The position numbers were made by a program, and so were the translations under genes. The notes under the pieces were generated by a model that was given only the letters and a program-made list of their open reading frames with translations, had not been told where the DNA came from and did not search any database. From Vibrio spartinae (lineage in GTDB: Bacteria; Pseudomonadota; Gammaproteobacteria; Enterobacterales; Vibrionaceae): a DNA stretch of 64,000 bases. The stretch is taken from positions 3,525,001-3,589,000 of the forward strand of contig NZ_AP024907.1 of NCBI RefSeq assembly GCF_024347135.1, written 5' to 3'. Each line of letters starts with the position of its first letter. The stretch's first letter is position 1. Of this stretch, positions 47,038-57,279 are shown one piece after another.

Positions 47038-47756
47038 TTTTCATCATCCTCTGTCTTACGCTGACGAATATAGAGGTACACCGTATGTTTTGATATATTC
47101 AGACGAGCAGCAACACGATTGATCGCATCTTTAATATCAAAGATGCCTTTATCGTATAATGCCATCACAATCTGTCGGTTCTTGGTATTATTCGATACCG
47201 ATTTATCCGCATTGATTTCTTCGATCGTTCGCTCGACGGTCTGATCCACCAGCTCTTCAACATCACTGGCAAAATTGACTGATGATGCCGCATCTTGTAC
47301 ATCTTGATTTGGCATGAATGACTGTAGTATCTGAGAAAACGGGGCATCGAGATTGACATTAATACAGAGCAACCCAATCACTCGATTTTCACCGTTACGG
47401 ATAGCAATCGTGATGGATTTCATTAATACACCACCTTTTGCCCGGGTAAAATAAGAGCGGGAAAAATTCCGTTCTGACCCTTCAATATCTTTCAGCATCT
47501 TCAACGCTAAATCCGTAATCGGAGAACCAACCTGACGCCCGGTATTCTCACCATTGGCAATTCTGATAGCAGAAGTATTCAAGTCTTCCAATGAATGCAA
47601 TACGATTTCACAGAAAGGACCGATCAGGCTTGCCAGACCATCTACCATTGCCTCATAAGAACGGAGAATGATTTTATCATGCTCTGTAAACGGTTTTACA
47701 TGCACAGATTCAATTTCCAGTAACATGTCAGCATTGAGTGTCTCTGTCATCGCCAC
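47034..47756 (-). CDS. yheO: YheO-family transcriptional regulator (PAS-like plus HTH)
   Basis: 240 aa. N-terminal YheO/PAS-like domain ([20 protein letters not shown] segment and [14 protein letters not shown]) and a C-terminal helix-turn-helix ([21 protein letters not shown]). Always found upstream of tusDCB in enterobacteria and Vibrio; its DNA target and ligand are not established. The distance of 191 bases to the fkpA stop, with a terminator between, implies its own promoter. Confidence 0.9.
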   Translation of the reverse strand: MAMTETLNADMLLEIESVHVKPFTEHDKIILRSYEAMVDGLASLIGPFCEIVLHSLEDLNTSAIRIANGENTGRQVGSPITDLALKMLKDIEGSERNFSRSYFTRAKGGVLMKSITIAIRNGENRVIGLLCINVNLDAPFSQILQSFMPNQDVQDAASSVNFASDVEELVDQTVERTIEEINADKSVSNNTKNRQIVMALYDKGIFDIKDAINRVAARLNISKHTVYLYIRQRKTEDDEK

Positions 47757-47870
47757 GTTGTTCCAGCCTTCGAAAATATCAACAAATAAATGTAAGTTTA
47801 TCAGAAAATTTTAAAGTACCGCTAAGCTATCGTATCAACAACTGATTTAAAACAAATTTATGACGACAAA

Positions 47871-47902
47871 TAAAAAAAAGACCTGATAAATCAGGCCTTT
47901 TT
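47871..47902 (-). terminator. Terminator of fkpA
   Basis: AAAAGACCTGA and TCAGGCCTTTT pair around TAAA with T runs on both strands (one G-T pair). Located 45 bases after the fkpA stop. Confidence 0.85.
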
Positions 47903-47947
47903 ATTGCATATAAATAGCTTGAACGACTATTTCACCGTCACAGCTTA

Positions 47948-48733
47948 TTATTTACTTGTTTTCTTAGCGTTATCCGCTTTTTCAACTTTCAACAATTCAA
48001 CTTCAAATACCAGTGTTGAATCAGCAGGAATCGACGGAGTATCTCTGTCACCATAAGCCAGTTCTGGTGGAATGACAAACTTGTATTTAGCCCCAACTGT
48101 CATCAGTTGAACACCCTCAGTCCAACCCGGAATGACGCGATCCAGTGGGAATGTCGCAGGCTCACCACGGTCATAAGAACTATCGAACTGGGTACCATCG
48201 ATCAGTGTCCCTTTATAGTGGACTTGAACTGTATCTGTCGCTTTTGGTGATTTGCCAGTCCCTTTCGTGATCACTTGATACAGCAGACCTGACTTCGTTT
48301 TCTTCACACCGTCTTGTTTTTCAAACTTGGCACGGAAATCATCACCAGCTTTTTTGTTCGCTTCTGCTTTCTCTTTGGCTTTTGTTGTTGACAATGTATT
48401 GAGTCGCTTATCGAAATCTTCCAATGCTTTACGAGCATCTTCATCTGTCATCGCTGATTTATCAGCAAATGCATTTTGAATCCCTTGCAGCACAATATCT
48501 TTATCCAGCGTAATGCCATATTCTTTGGGTTTTTCAAGACTTGTACTCAGATAATTAGCAAAAGAGACACCAATGGCATAAGCTGCTTTCTCATCATCTG
48601 ACTTAAACTGAACCGCTGCTGGTTTAGCAGCATCCTGAGTGGCAGCTTGCGTTTCTTGTTTTCCTTCATCTTGACAGCCTGCTGCAAGCATCACAGCGGC
48701 AGCAAGAAACGACACTTTTAACAATGATTTCAT
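47948..48733 (-). CDS. fkpA: FKBP-type peptidyl-prolyl isomerase FkpA, predicted lipoprotein
   Basis: 261 aa. N-terminal dimerisation domain (EKAAYAIGVSFANYLS), long linker helix, and a C-terminal FKBP domain (VQVHYKGTLIDGTQFDSSYDR, VIPGWTEGVQLM, FVIPPELAYGD). Acts as chaperone and prolyl isomerase in the envelope. Unlike soluble periplasmic E. coli FkpA, the signal peptide ends in a lipobox (LAAGC, Cys20), so the mature protein should be lipid-anchored; residue +2 is Gln, which favours the outer membrane. Divergent from the WD40 lipoprotein gene. Confidence 0.95.
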   Translation of the reverse strand: MKSLLKVSFLAAAVMLAAGCQDEGKQETQAATQDAAKPAAVQFKSDDEKAAYAIGVSFANYLSTSLEKPKEYGITLDKDIVLQGIQNAFADKSAMTDEDARKALEDFDKRLNTLSTTKAKEKAEANKKAGDDFRAKFEKQDGVKKTKSGLLYQVITKGTGKSPKATDTVQVHYKGTLIDGTQFDSSYDRGEPATFPLDRVIPGWTEGVQLMTVGAKYKFVIPPELAYGDRDTPSIPADSTLVFEVELLKVEKADNAKKTSK

Positions 48734-48871
48734 TCAATTCTCCAAATATGTGGGCAAACCTTTTGTAATTACTCATAATTTCTTGACTAAAATTGATGAG
48801 CAACACATTGTTATACAAATATAACGTGATGTGATCCGAATGTCTTTAACTCTCAATGGAAATTCAGACTG

Positions 48872-49852
48872 ATGCGAATATTTTCCCTTTATCTATTCAT
48901 GTTAATTGTCAGTGTGACGTTAAATGGGTGCTTTTTCTTCACATCTCCTATTCAAAAATGGGAGATCACCCCAGAAGGAGCAACGGCTTTCGGTCTGAGC
49001 CGGGACGGTAGATTTGCCCTAACCTATTCTCAAAAAAATCAGCTCCAGCTCTGGGATCTTTCTGAAAACAAACGACTCGCACTCCTTGGCTCCCTCGATC
49101 AACAAAACAGCACTGTGACCAAAATTAGAATTTCAGACAATGATCGCTATGCCGTGACAGCCGGACAGAATAATTTCGCGGTCTGGGACTTAGCCTGGAC
49201 ACAGTCTAAAGGGCTCTGGTCGATTTCGGATGGACTCATCAGAGATATTGATCTTTCAAAAGATGGCGAACAAGTTCTGATGGGTCTATCCAACGGTAAA
49301 GCGATTTACGTGGACTTAGTCAGCGGAAGACGCATGGAGTTCCTTGCACATCACGAGAAAGTTAACTCTGTTGCATTATCGCCCAATGGTCGCTTTGCCC
49401 TAACCGGTGGCAATGACTATCAGGCCTATCTATGGGACACGAGATCGGGTCAAATACTGAGAAAATTTGAACATGAACAACGTGTTGTTCGCGTCGCACT
49501 GCAGAGAGACGGTAATTTTGCATTTACATCCGATGGCGGAAATGAAGCTAGAGTTTGGGATTTACATTCCGGTCAGGAAGTCTCCCATCTCCACAGTTTC
49601 GCCAGACAACTCATATTTTCTACGGTGCGATTTTCTGATGACGGGACGCAACTCATTACCGGAACCCCTTCCGGCTACGTTGCGGTCTGGGATACACAAA
49701 GCGGCAAACAACTTGCTAAATTTTCAACGGAGCCACCAAAAGTGGATCCACCACCACGTTCTGTCGTGTATGATGTTGCCTTTGATCAACAACATCATGT
49801 CATATCAGCAAGCTCTGCTGGTATTGCAGAAGCTTGGGAATTGGATGAGTAA
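48872..49852 (+). CDS. WD40-like repeat lipoprotein
   Basis: 326 aa. The signal peptide ends with lipobox LNGC (Cys20), followed by Phe, so probably an outer-membrane lipoprotein. The rest is a series of WD40-like blades, seen as repeated VWDL/LWDT endings (QLWDLSEN, AVWDLAW, LWDTRSGQ, VWDLHSGQ, VWDTQSGK) preceded by SxDGxxA turns. Such propellers act as protein-binding scaffolds; a specific partner is unknown. It sits between fkpA (divergent) and slyX, whose start lies inside its last codons, so it is co-transcribed with slyX. Confidence 0.88.
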   Translation: MRIFSLYLFMLIVSVTLNGCFFFTSPIQKWEITPEGATAFGLSRDGRFALTYSQKNQLQLWDLSENKRLALLGSLDQQNSTVTKIRISDNDRYAVTAGQNNFAVWDLAWTQSKGLWSISDGLIRDIDLSKDGEQVLMGLSNGKAIYVDLVSGRRMEFLAHHEKVNSVALSPNGRFALTGGNDYQAYLWDTRSGQILRKFEHEQRVVRVALQRDGNFAFTSDGGNEARVWDLHSGQEVSHLHSFARQLIFSTVRFSDDGTQLITGTPSGYVAVWDTQSGKQLAKFSTEPPKVDPPPRSVVYDVAFDQQHHVISASSAGIAEAWELDE

Positions 49853-50084
49853 TAAAATGGCCGCAGAAGAAGTAGAACGACTAGAAGCTCGAATCAATGA
49901 TTTGGAGTGCCAATTGGCATTTCAGGAAGATACTATCGAAGCGCTCAATCAAGCTCTCAGCCAACAGCAGCAAACCATTTCTCGGATGCAGGACCAGATG
50001 AAATTCATCGTAGGGAAGCTCAAGAACGTTAACGAGTCACCGATGGCAGATCAATCTCAAGAGACGCCACCACCTCATTATTGA
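49845..50084 (+). CDS. slyX: SlyX family protein
   Basis: 79 aa, mostly a coiled coil (EEVERLEARINDLECQLAF, then a Gln-rich helix) with a short Pro-rich tail ending PPPHY, the classic SlyX end. Function unknown. ATG 49845 overlaps the preceding gene by eight bases and has GGGA five bases upstream; ATG 49857 is an alternative. A much longer in-frame extension is an artefact of overlap with the WD40 gene. Neighbours fkpA, as in enterobacteria. Confidence 0.92.
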   Translation: MSNKMAAEEVERLEARINDLECQLAFQEDTIEALNQALSQQQQTISRMQDQMKFIVGKLKNVNESPMADQSQETPPPHY

Positions 50085-50116
50085 TGTGACCAAGAATAAG
50101 TCAGAATCTCATTAAT

Positions 50117-50305
50117 CTAATACAGATAAAAATAGACAATCACAATACCAGCAACAACTAAACAGCCACCGATTCGCCGTAGCAAAGAATTCGGTTGCTG
50201 GCTTAACTGGGAAAGCATTCGACGCCAGCCATTGGGGATAAGTAATGGACCAAGTCCTTCAGCAATCAGCAATAAACCGACTGCCAACCATATTGAATGA
50301 GACAT
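50117..50305 (-). CDS. yjeT: DUF2065 small membrane protein (YjeT-like)
   Basis: 62 aa from MSHSIWLAVGLLLIAEGLGP. Two transmembrane segments around residues 4-22 and 42-60 flank the conserved PNGWRRML loop. YjeT follows hflC in E. coli; function unknown. The start was moved five codons inward to match the family. A GAAA-capped hairpin lies between hflC and this gene. Confidence 0.88.
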   Translation of the reverse strand: MSHSIWLAVGLLLIAEGLGPLLIPNGWRRMLSQLSQQPNSLLRRIGGCLVVAGIVIVYFYLY

Positions 50306-50322
50306 AAAATTTAATTCCAAAA

Positions 50323-50345
50323 TAAAGGCTCCGAAAGGAGCCTTT
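50323..50345 (-). terminator. Hairpin between hflC and yjeT
   Basis: AAAGGCTCC and GGAGCCTTT with a GAAA loop on the plus strand (TTTC on the transcript), followed on the minus strand by TTTATTTT. It probably terminates or attenuates the hfq-hfl transcript, leaving yjeT at reduced expression. Confidence 0.8.
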
Positions 50346-50381
50346 ATACTATGCTTGCGACAGATATACTATGCTTGGTAC

Positions 50382-51359
50382 TTATTTCGCATTTTTACCC
50401 TTTGAGTTCTTCATATAACGGAAAAACTCACTTTCCGGATCAAGCACCAAAATATCACTTTTCTGGTTGAAAGACTCTTCATAAGCCTTTAAAGAACGCA
50501 GGAAGGTAAAGAACTCAGGATCTTGACTATATGAGTCCGAATAAATTTTAGCAGCTTTCGCATCCGCTTCACCACGCGTTACACGAGCCGTTTTATCGGC
50601 CTCTGCAAGAATCGTGGCTACTTCAAGCTCAGCCTGAGCCTTAATGATTTCAGCCTTCTCACGACCTTGTGAACGGTGTTTACGCGCGACAGACTCACGT
50701 TCCGCTCTCATCCGCTTGTAAATCGACTCACTGATCTCATCGGGTAAGTTGATTTTTTTCATCCGAAAATCAACAACATAAACACCCAAATCTTTCATCG
50801 CACTTTCACGAGTACTCAACAAAACTTCGTCCATAATCTGATCTCGCTGACCATCTATTTTCAAAGCTTCCTTGGCCGCTTCCGTGGTCACAACTTCCGC
50901 ATCTTCGCTATCAGGCAGGACATCATCATTCAGCGGACCAGATACGATCTGTTTAATCTCCCGAGAACCGATTTCAGACCGTAATACGTCGGTCACCTTT
51001 CTTTCCAACAGCGATTGAGCAGTTAAAGCACTCCCGCCTCCTGTTGCCAGATAATAGGTACCAAAATCCTGAATCCGCCACTTCACATAAGAATCGATGA
51101 TGACATCTTTTTTCTCTGCGGTCACAAACCGATCTGAACGGCCATCCATGGTCTGAATACGGGCTTCAAGCACTTTGACCGAGTCAAATAACGGCATTTT
51201 AAAATGCAGTCCCGGCTCATAGATACGTGCGATTTCACCATCTTTTAAAACGCGTCCAAAGCGAACGACGATGCCGCGCTCTCCTTCATGAATGACAAAT
51301 ACAGACATGAGAAAAACAATCAGAAATAGCACCAATACAGGGATTATTAACTTACGCAT
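50382..51359 (-). CDS. hflC: HflC, FtsH protease modulator
   Basis: 325 aa. One N-terminal membrane helix (LIIPVLVLFLIVFLMSVFVI) and a periplasmic SPFH/band-7 domain (EGERGIVVRFGRV). With HflK it builds a large cage around FtsH in the inner membrane and tunes its proteolysis. The C-terminal helices (AELEVATILAEADKTARVTRGEADAKAAKIY) are typical. Two bases separate it from hflK. Confidence 0.97.
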   Translation of the reverse strand: MRKLIIPVLVLFLIVFLMSVFVIHEGERGIVVRFGRVLKDGEIARIYEPGLHFKMPLFDSVKVLEARIQTMDGRSDRFVTAEKKDVIIDSYVKWRIQDFGTYYLATGGGSALTAQSLLERKVTDVLRSEIGSREIKQIVSGPLNDDVLPDSEDAEVVTTEAAKEALKIDGQRDQIMDEVLLSTRESAMKDLGVYVVDFRMKKINLPDEISESIYKRMRAERESVARKHRSQGREKAEIIKAQAELEVATILAEADKTARVTRGEADAKAAKIYSDSYSQDPEFFTFLRSLKAYEESFNQKSDILVLDPESEFFRYMKNSKGKNAK

Positions 51360-51361
51360 TC

Positions 51362-52558
51362 TTAGTATCTCCCTTGTCGTGAACCAGTACGTGGCTGTGC
51401 TTTATCTTTCTTACCACTTTTCTGTGATTCAAGTTCGATATGATCATAAAGTGGCGATGATTTCAAATCTCTCTTGGTCTGCGTATCTCCTTGCCCTGAT
51501 AATTTATCAATTGGCAGATAAAGCAAGTTACCGCTCGATTTCGAATCAATCAGAATTTTCGATGAATGAGTATAAACAGCTTGCATCGTATCGAGGTACA
51601 AACGGTTTCTTGTCACTTCCGGTGCTGCTTTATATTCAGGAAGCAATTTGTCAAACTGAGCGACCTGACCGGAGGCTTCATTTAACACCCGTTCACTATA
51701 CCCTAGAGCTTCTTTTTTCACTCGCTCTGCACGACCAGTCGCTTTAGGAAGCACCTCATTTTTATAGGCTTCAGCTTCACGAATGAAACGTTCTTCATCC
51801 TCCCGCGCTGCAATTGCGTCATCAAACGCATCTTTAACCTGTTCCGGCGGACGCGCCGACTGGAAGTTCACATCAACAATCATTAAGCCCATATCATATT
51901 TCTTAATGATGTCATTCAATGTGTTTTGAGTCGTTTCGCGAATCTTCTGACGGCCACTGGTCAAAATGCTATCCATCAACGAGTCACCAACGACGGCTCG
52001 CAATGCAGAATCAGTCGCTTGACGTAAACTATCATCAGCACTCGTGACCTGATAAAGATACTTATATGGATCCGCCACCCGATACTGAATATCCATTCCG
52101 ACGGTGACCACATTTTCATCTTTTGTCAGCATCAGACCTTGTGCCCGTAATGAACGGATCGCCTGCACATTGACGGGTTCTACTTCATCAATAAAGCGAG
52201 CCCGCCAGTTCAGACCGGGACTAACAATGTGATCGAACTTACCCAATCTCAGTAGCACACCCCGCTCGGCTTCACCGATGGTATAAAATCCGGAGAAAAA
52301 CCAAACTGCAACAGCGATAACAGCAATGATTCCAAATCCAATAGAACCACCTCCAGGAAAAGAGGATCCTTTACTGCCGCCTCCTTTCTTACCAAATTTA
52401 CCGCTAATTTTTTGGCTCAGTTTATTGAAGACTTCATCCAGATCCGGTGGTCCCTGATCTCGTCCACCACGGTCACCATGGTCCTTATTGCCCCACGGAT
52501 CTTTATCACGGTCATTATTACCATTACCGTTGTTATTACCAGGCTCATTCCACGCCAT
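51362..52558 (-). CDS. hflK: HflK, FtsH protease modulator
   Basis: 398 aa. N-terminal Gly/Asn/Asp-rich cytoplasmic tail (NNNGNGNNDRDKDPWG), membrane helix near residues 75-95, then an SPFH domain (EAERGVLLRLGKFD, YRVADPYKYLYQV). Partner of HflC. The low-complexity N-terminus is normal for this protein. A 45-base gap follows hflX. Confidence 0.97.
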   Translation of the reverse strand: MAWNEPGNNNGNGNNDRDKDPWGNKDHGDRGGRDQGPPDLDEVFNKLSQKISGKFGKKGGGSKGSSFPGGGSIGFGIIAVIAVAVWFFSGFYTIGEAERGVLLRLGKFDHIVSPGLNWRARFIDEVEPVNVQAIRSLRAQGLMLTKDENVVTVGMDIQYRVADPYKYLYQVTSADDSLRQATDSALRAVVGDSLMDSILTSGRQKIRETTQNTLNDIIKKYDMGLMIVDVNFQSARPPEQVKDAFDDAIAAREDEERFIREAEAYKNEVLPKATGRAERVKKEALGYSERVLNEASGQVAQFDKLLPEYKAAPEVTRNRLYLDTMQAVYTHSSKILIDSKSSGNLLYLPIDKLSGQGDTQTKRDLKSSPLYDHIELESQKSGKKDKAQPRTGSRQGRY

Positions 52559-52603
52559 TAGTAATCTCCATCATTTGATATGACGTTATACTGTAGCAGT
52601 CCT

Positions 52604-53893
52604 TTAAGTAACTATAAAGTCACACAAAACTGCGTGTTCTCTTTTTTCTAGTCTAGACCAATCCGCCTGTTGCATACGAATAGAAATTAATAAATTTCCT
52701 TGTTGATCATATGATTCCTGCAAAATTGATCGATTCTTGAAGAAGAAGCTGCGCATACGGCCCTGATGTTCAGGTGGAATACACAGTTGATATTGAACGA
52801 TTTGTCCGGCTAAACGTTCTGTCAGCGCTTGGAAAAGTAGCTCAATACCAAGTCCTTCCATTGCTGAAACCCAAACGATTCGAGGGACACCTTCGTCATC
52901 TCGTTCAATTCTGGGTTGCTGACTTTCCATATTGTCGATTTTGTTCATCACCAGCAGAACCGGAACTTCATCTGCTTCAATTTCAGCAAGCACATCATCG
53001 ACAGCTCTTATATTGTCACGAAAACGCTCATCACTTGCATCGACAACATGTAACAAAATGTCAGCTTCCTGAGTTTCTTGTAATGTTGCTTTAAAAGCAG
53101 CCACCAAATCGTGGGGCAAATGACGAATAAATCCCACCGTATCGGCCAAAATTGCAGTACCCACATCTTCGAGTTGCATTCTTCTCAACGTGGGGTCTAA
53201 TGTTGCAAATAGCTGATCGGCAGCATAAACACCGGCCTCGGTAATACAGTTAAATAGTGTCGATTTACCAGCATTTGTATAACCAACGAGTGATATCGTC
53301 GGAACTTCAGCACGGTTTCGAGCTCTACGCCCTTGTTCTCGTTGTTTCGCAACTTTTTCTAAGCGACGCAGTATCGCTTTAATTCGTTCACGCAATAGAC
53401 GTCGGTCTGTTTCTAGCTGTGTTTCTCCAGGCCCCCGAAGACCAATCCCGCCTTTCTGGCGTTCAAGGTGTGTCCAACCCCGAACCAGTCGTGTGGACAA
53501 ATGGCGAAGCTGGGCAAGTTCGACTTGTAGCTTCCCTTCATGGGTTCGAGCTCGCTGAGCAAAGATATCAAGGATCAAACCAGTACGATCAATCACTCGA
53601 CATTGACACAACGTTTCAAGGTTGCGCTCTTGGGCAGGAGAAAGGGCATGGTTGAAGATCACGATTTCAGCTTCAGTTTGCATCACAGCTTGTGCGATTT
53701 CCTGAGCTTTGCCCTCACCGACGTAGTATTTGGGGTGCGGAGCCTGACGACTACCCGTTATCACTTGTAGTGTCGTGACTCCAGCGGAACTAACCAGCAT
53801 TTCACACTCGCTGAGATCTTCCCACTCCCCTTCTTGCGTAAAGTTGATATGAACAAGTACGGCTCGCTCACCGGCTTCATAACGGTCAAACAA
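52604..53893 (-). CDS. hflX: GTPase HflX, ribosome-splitting factor
   Basis: 429 aa. N-terminal HflX domain (PHPKYYVGEGKAQEI), linker helix (RLVRGWTHLERQKGGIGLRGPGETQLETDRR, a conserved stretch), then the G domain: G1 GYTNAGKSTLFN, G3 DTVGFIRHLPH, G4 NKID. HflX rescues stalled ribosomes after stress. 33 bases from hfq. Confidence 0.97.
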   Translation of the reverse strand: MFDRYEAGERAVLVHINFTQEGEWEDLSECEMLVSSAGVTTLQVITGSRQAPHPKYYVGEGKAQEIAQAVMQTEAEIVIFNHALSPAQERNLETLCQCRVIDRTGLILDIFAQRARTHEGKLQVELAQLRHLSTRLVRGWTHLERQKGGIGLRGPGETQLETDRRLLRERIKAILRRLEKVAKQREQGRRARNRAEVPTISLVGYTNAGKSTLFNCITEAGVYAADQLFATLDPTLRRMQLEDVGTAILADTVGFIRHLPHDLVAAFKATLQETQEADILLHVVDASDERFRDNIRAVDDVLAEIEADEVPVLLVMNKIDNMESQQPRIERDDEGVPRIVWVSAMEGLGIELLFQALTERLAGQIVQYQLCIPPEHQGRMRSFFFKNRSILQESYDQQGNLLISIRMQQADWSRLEKREHAVLCDFIVT

Positions 53894-53925
53894 GCTATCA
53901 ACTCCTTATAAGATATTGTATATGA

Positions 53926-54216
<291 letters not shown>

Positions 54217-54369
54217 TTATTTAGCTAGTGGTACACCAAGCTTTGTGCAGCCTTTGCATCCGAGCTAAACGAATAAAGTAACATCCTGAGACACTCAAGT
54301 TATGGCGCTTCTGAACCAAAATTTCAAGTGACATGTCCATAAAGGATGTACGACACAAAAACGATCACA

Positions 54370-55317
54370 TTATACACAGCGTACCCGATAAGAAGCTATC
54401 GAATTCGATATAATTTCATACGCTTGGTCAATATTTTCACTATCTAGCCAAGTCAGATCATTCCAGCTACGGAGCCATGTGATCTGGCGTTTGGCTAATT
54501 GACGTGTGGCACAAATACCACGATAAATCGCTTCATCAAGCGAACAATTCCCGTCTAAATACTCCCACATCTGTCGGTAACCGACACAACGAATAGAAGG
54601 CAAATCAGCATGAAGCGCTTGACGAGCATATAACGCTTTGACCTCATCTTCAAATCCGGCTTCGATCATCTTGTTAAAGCGAATTTCAATTCGCCGGTGA
54701 AGCTCGGATCGTTCCTGAGGTGCAATCGCGAACTGTACCACATCAAATGGTAGCACTTCTCCCTTTGTTCGCGTCAATTCCGTCAAAGTTTTTCCAGAAA
54801 TTCGATAAACTTCTAACGCTCTGGATAACCTTTGCGGATCATTCGGATGGATCCGTTCAGCCGACTCAGGATCAATCTCAGCAAGCTGTTGATGCAGGGC
54901 CGGCCATCCCGAATCGGCAGCTTCTTGTTCAATTTGTTGTCGAATCTCAGCGTCAGCTGCCGGTAAAGGGGATAACCCTTCGAGTAATGCTTTAAAATAC
55001 AGCATCGTGCCACCAACTAAGAGGGGGATCTTACCGTTGCGCACAATTGCTTGCATATGCTGAAGCGCATCCCGACGAAAATCAGCCGCTGAATAGGCTA
55101 TTTCCGGTTCCAGAATATCGATTAATCGATGGGGAGCCTGTGCCAGCTCCGCTGCCGTCGGTTTAGCGGTGCCGATATTCATGCCTCGGTAAATCAATGC
55201 TGAATCAACACTAATGATTTCAATAGGAAAATGCTGACATAGTCGGATTGCTAAATCAGTTTTCCCCGATGCGGTTGGCCCCATTAAAAATAAGGCCAGA
55301 GGTCGTTGTTGGCTCAT
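54370..55317 (-). CDS. miaA: tRNA dimethylallyltransferase MiaA
   Basis: 315 aa. Adds a dimethylallyl group to A37 of tRNAs that read UNN codons. P-loop [12 protein letters not shown], catalytic [18 protein letters not shown] and the GTMLYF region are present. The ATG overlaps the mutL stop by four bases. Confidence 0.98.
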   Translation of the reverse strand: MSQQRPLALFLMGPTASGKTDLAIRLCQHFPIEIISVDSALIYRGMNIGTAKPTAAELAQAPHRLIDILEPEIAYSAADFRRDALQHMQAIVRNGKIPLLVGGTMLYFKALLEGLSPLPAADAEIRQQIEQEAADSGWPALHQQLAEIDPESAERIHPNDPQRLSRALEVYRISGKTLTELTRTKGEVLPFDVVQFAIAPQERSELHRRIEIRFNKMIEAGFEDEVKALYARQALHADLPSIRCVGYRQMWEYLDGNCSLDEAIYRGICATRQLAKRQITWLRSWNDLTWLDSENIDQAYEIISNSIASYRVRCV

Positions 55318-57275
55318 GAGTTAAATGCTGTAATCGTTGCCGAAAAATCCACCGGACGAACAAACGCCCTATCTTCTAAAGGTAGTTGCTCAACATAAAG
55401 CTGCTCAACTTCAGCGATGAGTTGAATCGCTTGTGACAAAGTGTAGTCACTTGGGTCGGCATTCGCATAATCAGCGAGCCATTCTGTCACACAGGCTAGC
55501 ACTGCGGATGGATCGTTCTGGTTTAAAGAAGAGGCGTAAGATACCAGATCTGGAATTAATTTCTGCAAATTCTGCTGCCGGAGCGGTTGCGGGACACTCA
55601 TCACCATCAAGGTATCGGTTGAACGCTTTTTCAACTCAATGCCGAGTCGTAAGAAAACGTCCTGATACGATGTCGCGCAGGATAGCTGCTCACGCGTCAC
55701 CTTCAAAGATAGGGGAACTAAAAGCGGCTGTCCTTTGCGGGATTGCGAGGTGGCATCAAGCTGTCTTTGCAGCCTCAAGTGATTAGCTCTCGCAAGTGCA
55801 ACCATACAACAGGATGTCCCTGAACTCATGAGTAGGAACTTCCCTTGAATCACCGCAACAGCTTTACCCAGAGCCCTGACTTCATTCGTCTCAATACTAT
55901 CAAACACGTCTTGGGGATGATGTGTATCCGCTACAGATGACGGCTGATCAGAGGAACCATGGGGGACGCTCATTAATTGCTGATAAATTTTTGCTTCTTT
56001 CAGGGACGTCGCTTTGGTCTGACTCCGGCTCCCTGAGTTGCCCCCTCCAGCAGGAGAAGAGGAGCGACCAGATTGTGACTGCCAAGGTTGGGAGATGCTG
56101 CTTTCCCGAACACCACCCCGAGCATCCTCTGAACTCACTCTTCCCGGATAAGATGGCGTTTTGTCAATTGCATCGAATAATTGCGGTGAAAGTTGAGTCG
56201 GTTCTGACGGTTCATCTGCCTCATCTGCCGTCTGATGATGAAATGCGGATCGACTGACCTCCGGCTCATCAATATGTTGCCCTTGTGCAAGCGCACTGCT
56301 GATGGCCTGATAGATAAAATCGTGAACCAAACGAGCCTGATGAAAACGCACTTCATGTTTCGCCGGATGAACATTGACATCGACCTGTCTCGGATCTAAC
56401 TCAATATACAGCGCATAAGCCGCATACTGGTCAGGACTTAGGCTCCTTTCGTAACTCTGGCGGATGGCATGATTAATCAGCTTATCTTTCATCATACGGC
56501 CGTTGACATAACAATATTGCAAGTCACTTTGTTGTCTCGCCCCTTCAGGGGTCGAGATCCATCCATGTAGTATCAGTCCTTGATGTTCAAGTTCAACCTT
56601 CAACATATGCCGGACGAATGGCTGGCCAAAGACGGCAGCAATGCGTTTTTCTTTTTGTGGTTCAGTTTGCGCGGCACGATACTGACGTACCATTTTGCCA
56701 TTATGTTTCAGGAAAATCGTGATATCAAAGCGACTTAATGCAATCCGCTTGAGCACTTCTTCGATATGGGTAAATTCGGTTTTCTCTGTCCGTAAAAATT
56801 TCCTTCTGGCTGGCGTATTAAAAAACAGGTCCAAAACTTCAACCGTTGTGCCCACAGGATGGGCGGCAGGTTGCAGTTGCACGGCCATATCCCGACCTTC
56901 ACTATAAGCCAGCCATGCCTCATCCTGCGTTGCCGGACGCGATGTTAACGAAAGACGAGAAACTGAACTGATACTTGCCAGGGCTTCTCCCCGAAACCCC
57001 AGACTGATAATCGCTTCCAGATCATCAAGAGAATGAATTTTTGAGGTCGCGTGACGACTGAGCGCCAGCGTGAGTTCGTCTTTTTCAATCCCATGCCCGT
57101 TATCTCTGACACGGATCAGCTTCGCCCCCCCTTTCTCAATATCAATATCAATTCGGGTTGCACCGGAATCCAGACTATTTTCAACCAACTCTTTTACGAC
57201 TGAGGCAGGTCTTTCAACAACTTCTCCGGCCGCAATCTGGTTTGCCAGCCGAGCAGGTAAAATTTTTATCGTCAT
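55314..57275 (-). CDS. mutL: DNA mismatch repair protein MutL
   Basis: 653 aa. GHKL ATPase with [28 protein letters not shown] and [10 protein letters not shown] motifs in the N-terminal third; long Ser/Gly-rich linker (about residues 390-440) and a C-terminal dimerisation domain. The endonuclease metal motif of other MutL proteins is not seen, as expected in a lineage that uses MutH. Five bases after amiB. Confidence 0.98.
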   Translation of the reverse strand: MTIKILPARLANQIAAGEVVERPASVVKELVENSLDSGATRIDIDIEKGGAKLIRVRDNGHGIEKDELTLALSRHATSKIHSLDDLEAIISLGFRGEALASISSVSRLSLTSRPATQDEAWLAYSEGRDMAVQLQPAAHPVGTTVEVLDLFFNTPARRKFLRTEKTEFTHIEEVLKRIALSRFDITIFLKHNGKMVRQYRAAQTEPQKEKRIAAVFGQPFVRHMLKVELEHQGLILHGWISTPEGARQQSDLQYCYVNGRMMKDKLINHAIRQSYERSLSPDQYAAYALYIELDPRQVDVNVHPAKHEVRFHQARLVHDFIYQAISSALAQGQHIDEPEVSRSAFHHQTADEADEPSEPTQLSPQLFDAIDKTPSYPGRVSSEDARGGVRESSISQPWQSQSGRSSSPAGGGNSGSRSQTKATSLKEAKIYQQLMSVPHGSSDQPSSVADTHHPQDVFDSIETNEVRALGKAVAVIQGKFLLMSSGTSCCMVALARANHLRLQRQLDATSQSRKGQPLLVPLSLKVTREQLSCATSYQDVFLRLGIELKKRSTDTLMVMSVPQPLRQQNLQKLIPDLVSYASSLNQNDPSAVLACVTEWLADYANADPSDYTLSQAIQLIAEVEQLYVEQLPLEDRAFVRPVDFSATITAFNS

Positions 57276-57279
57276 AGGG

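Noticed and set aside
49467..49844. Long N-terminal extension of slyX in the same frame
   Set aside because: It lies entirely inside the WD40-like lipoprotein gene in another frame; the SlyX family starts at or near 49845.
51292..51747. Plus-strand ORF of 151 codons across the hflK-hflC junction
   Set aside because: Antisense to two well-identified genes and without any recognisable protein family.
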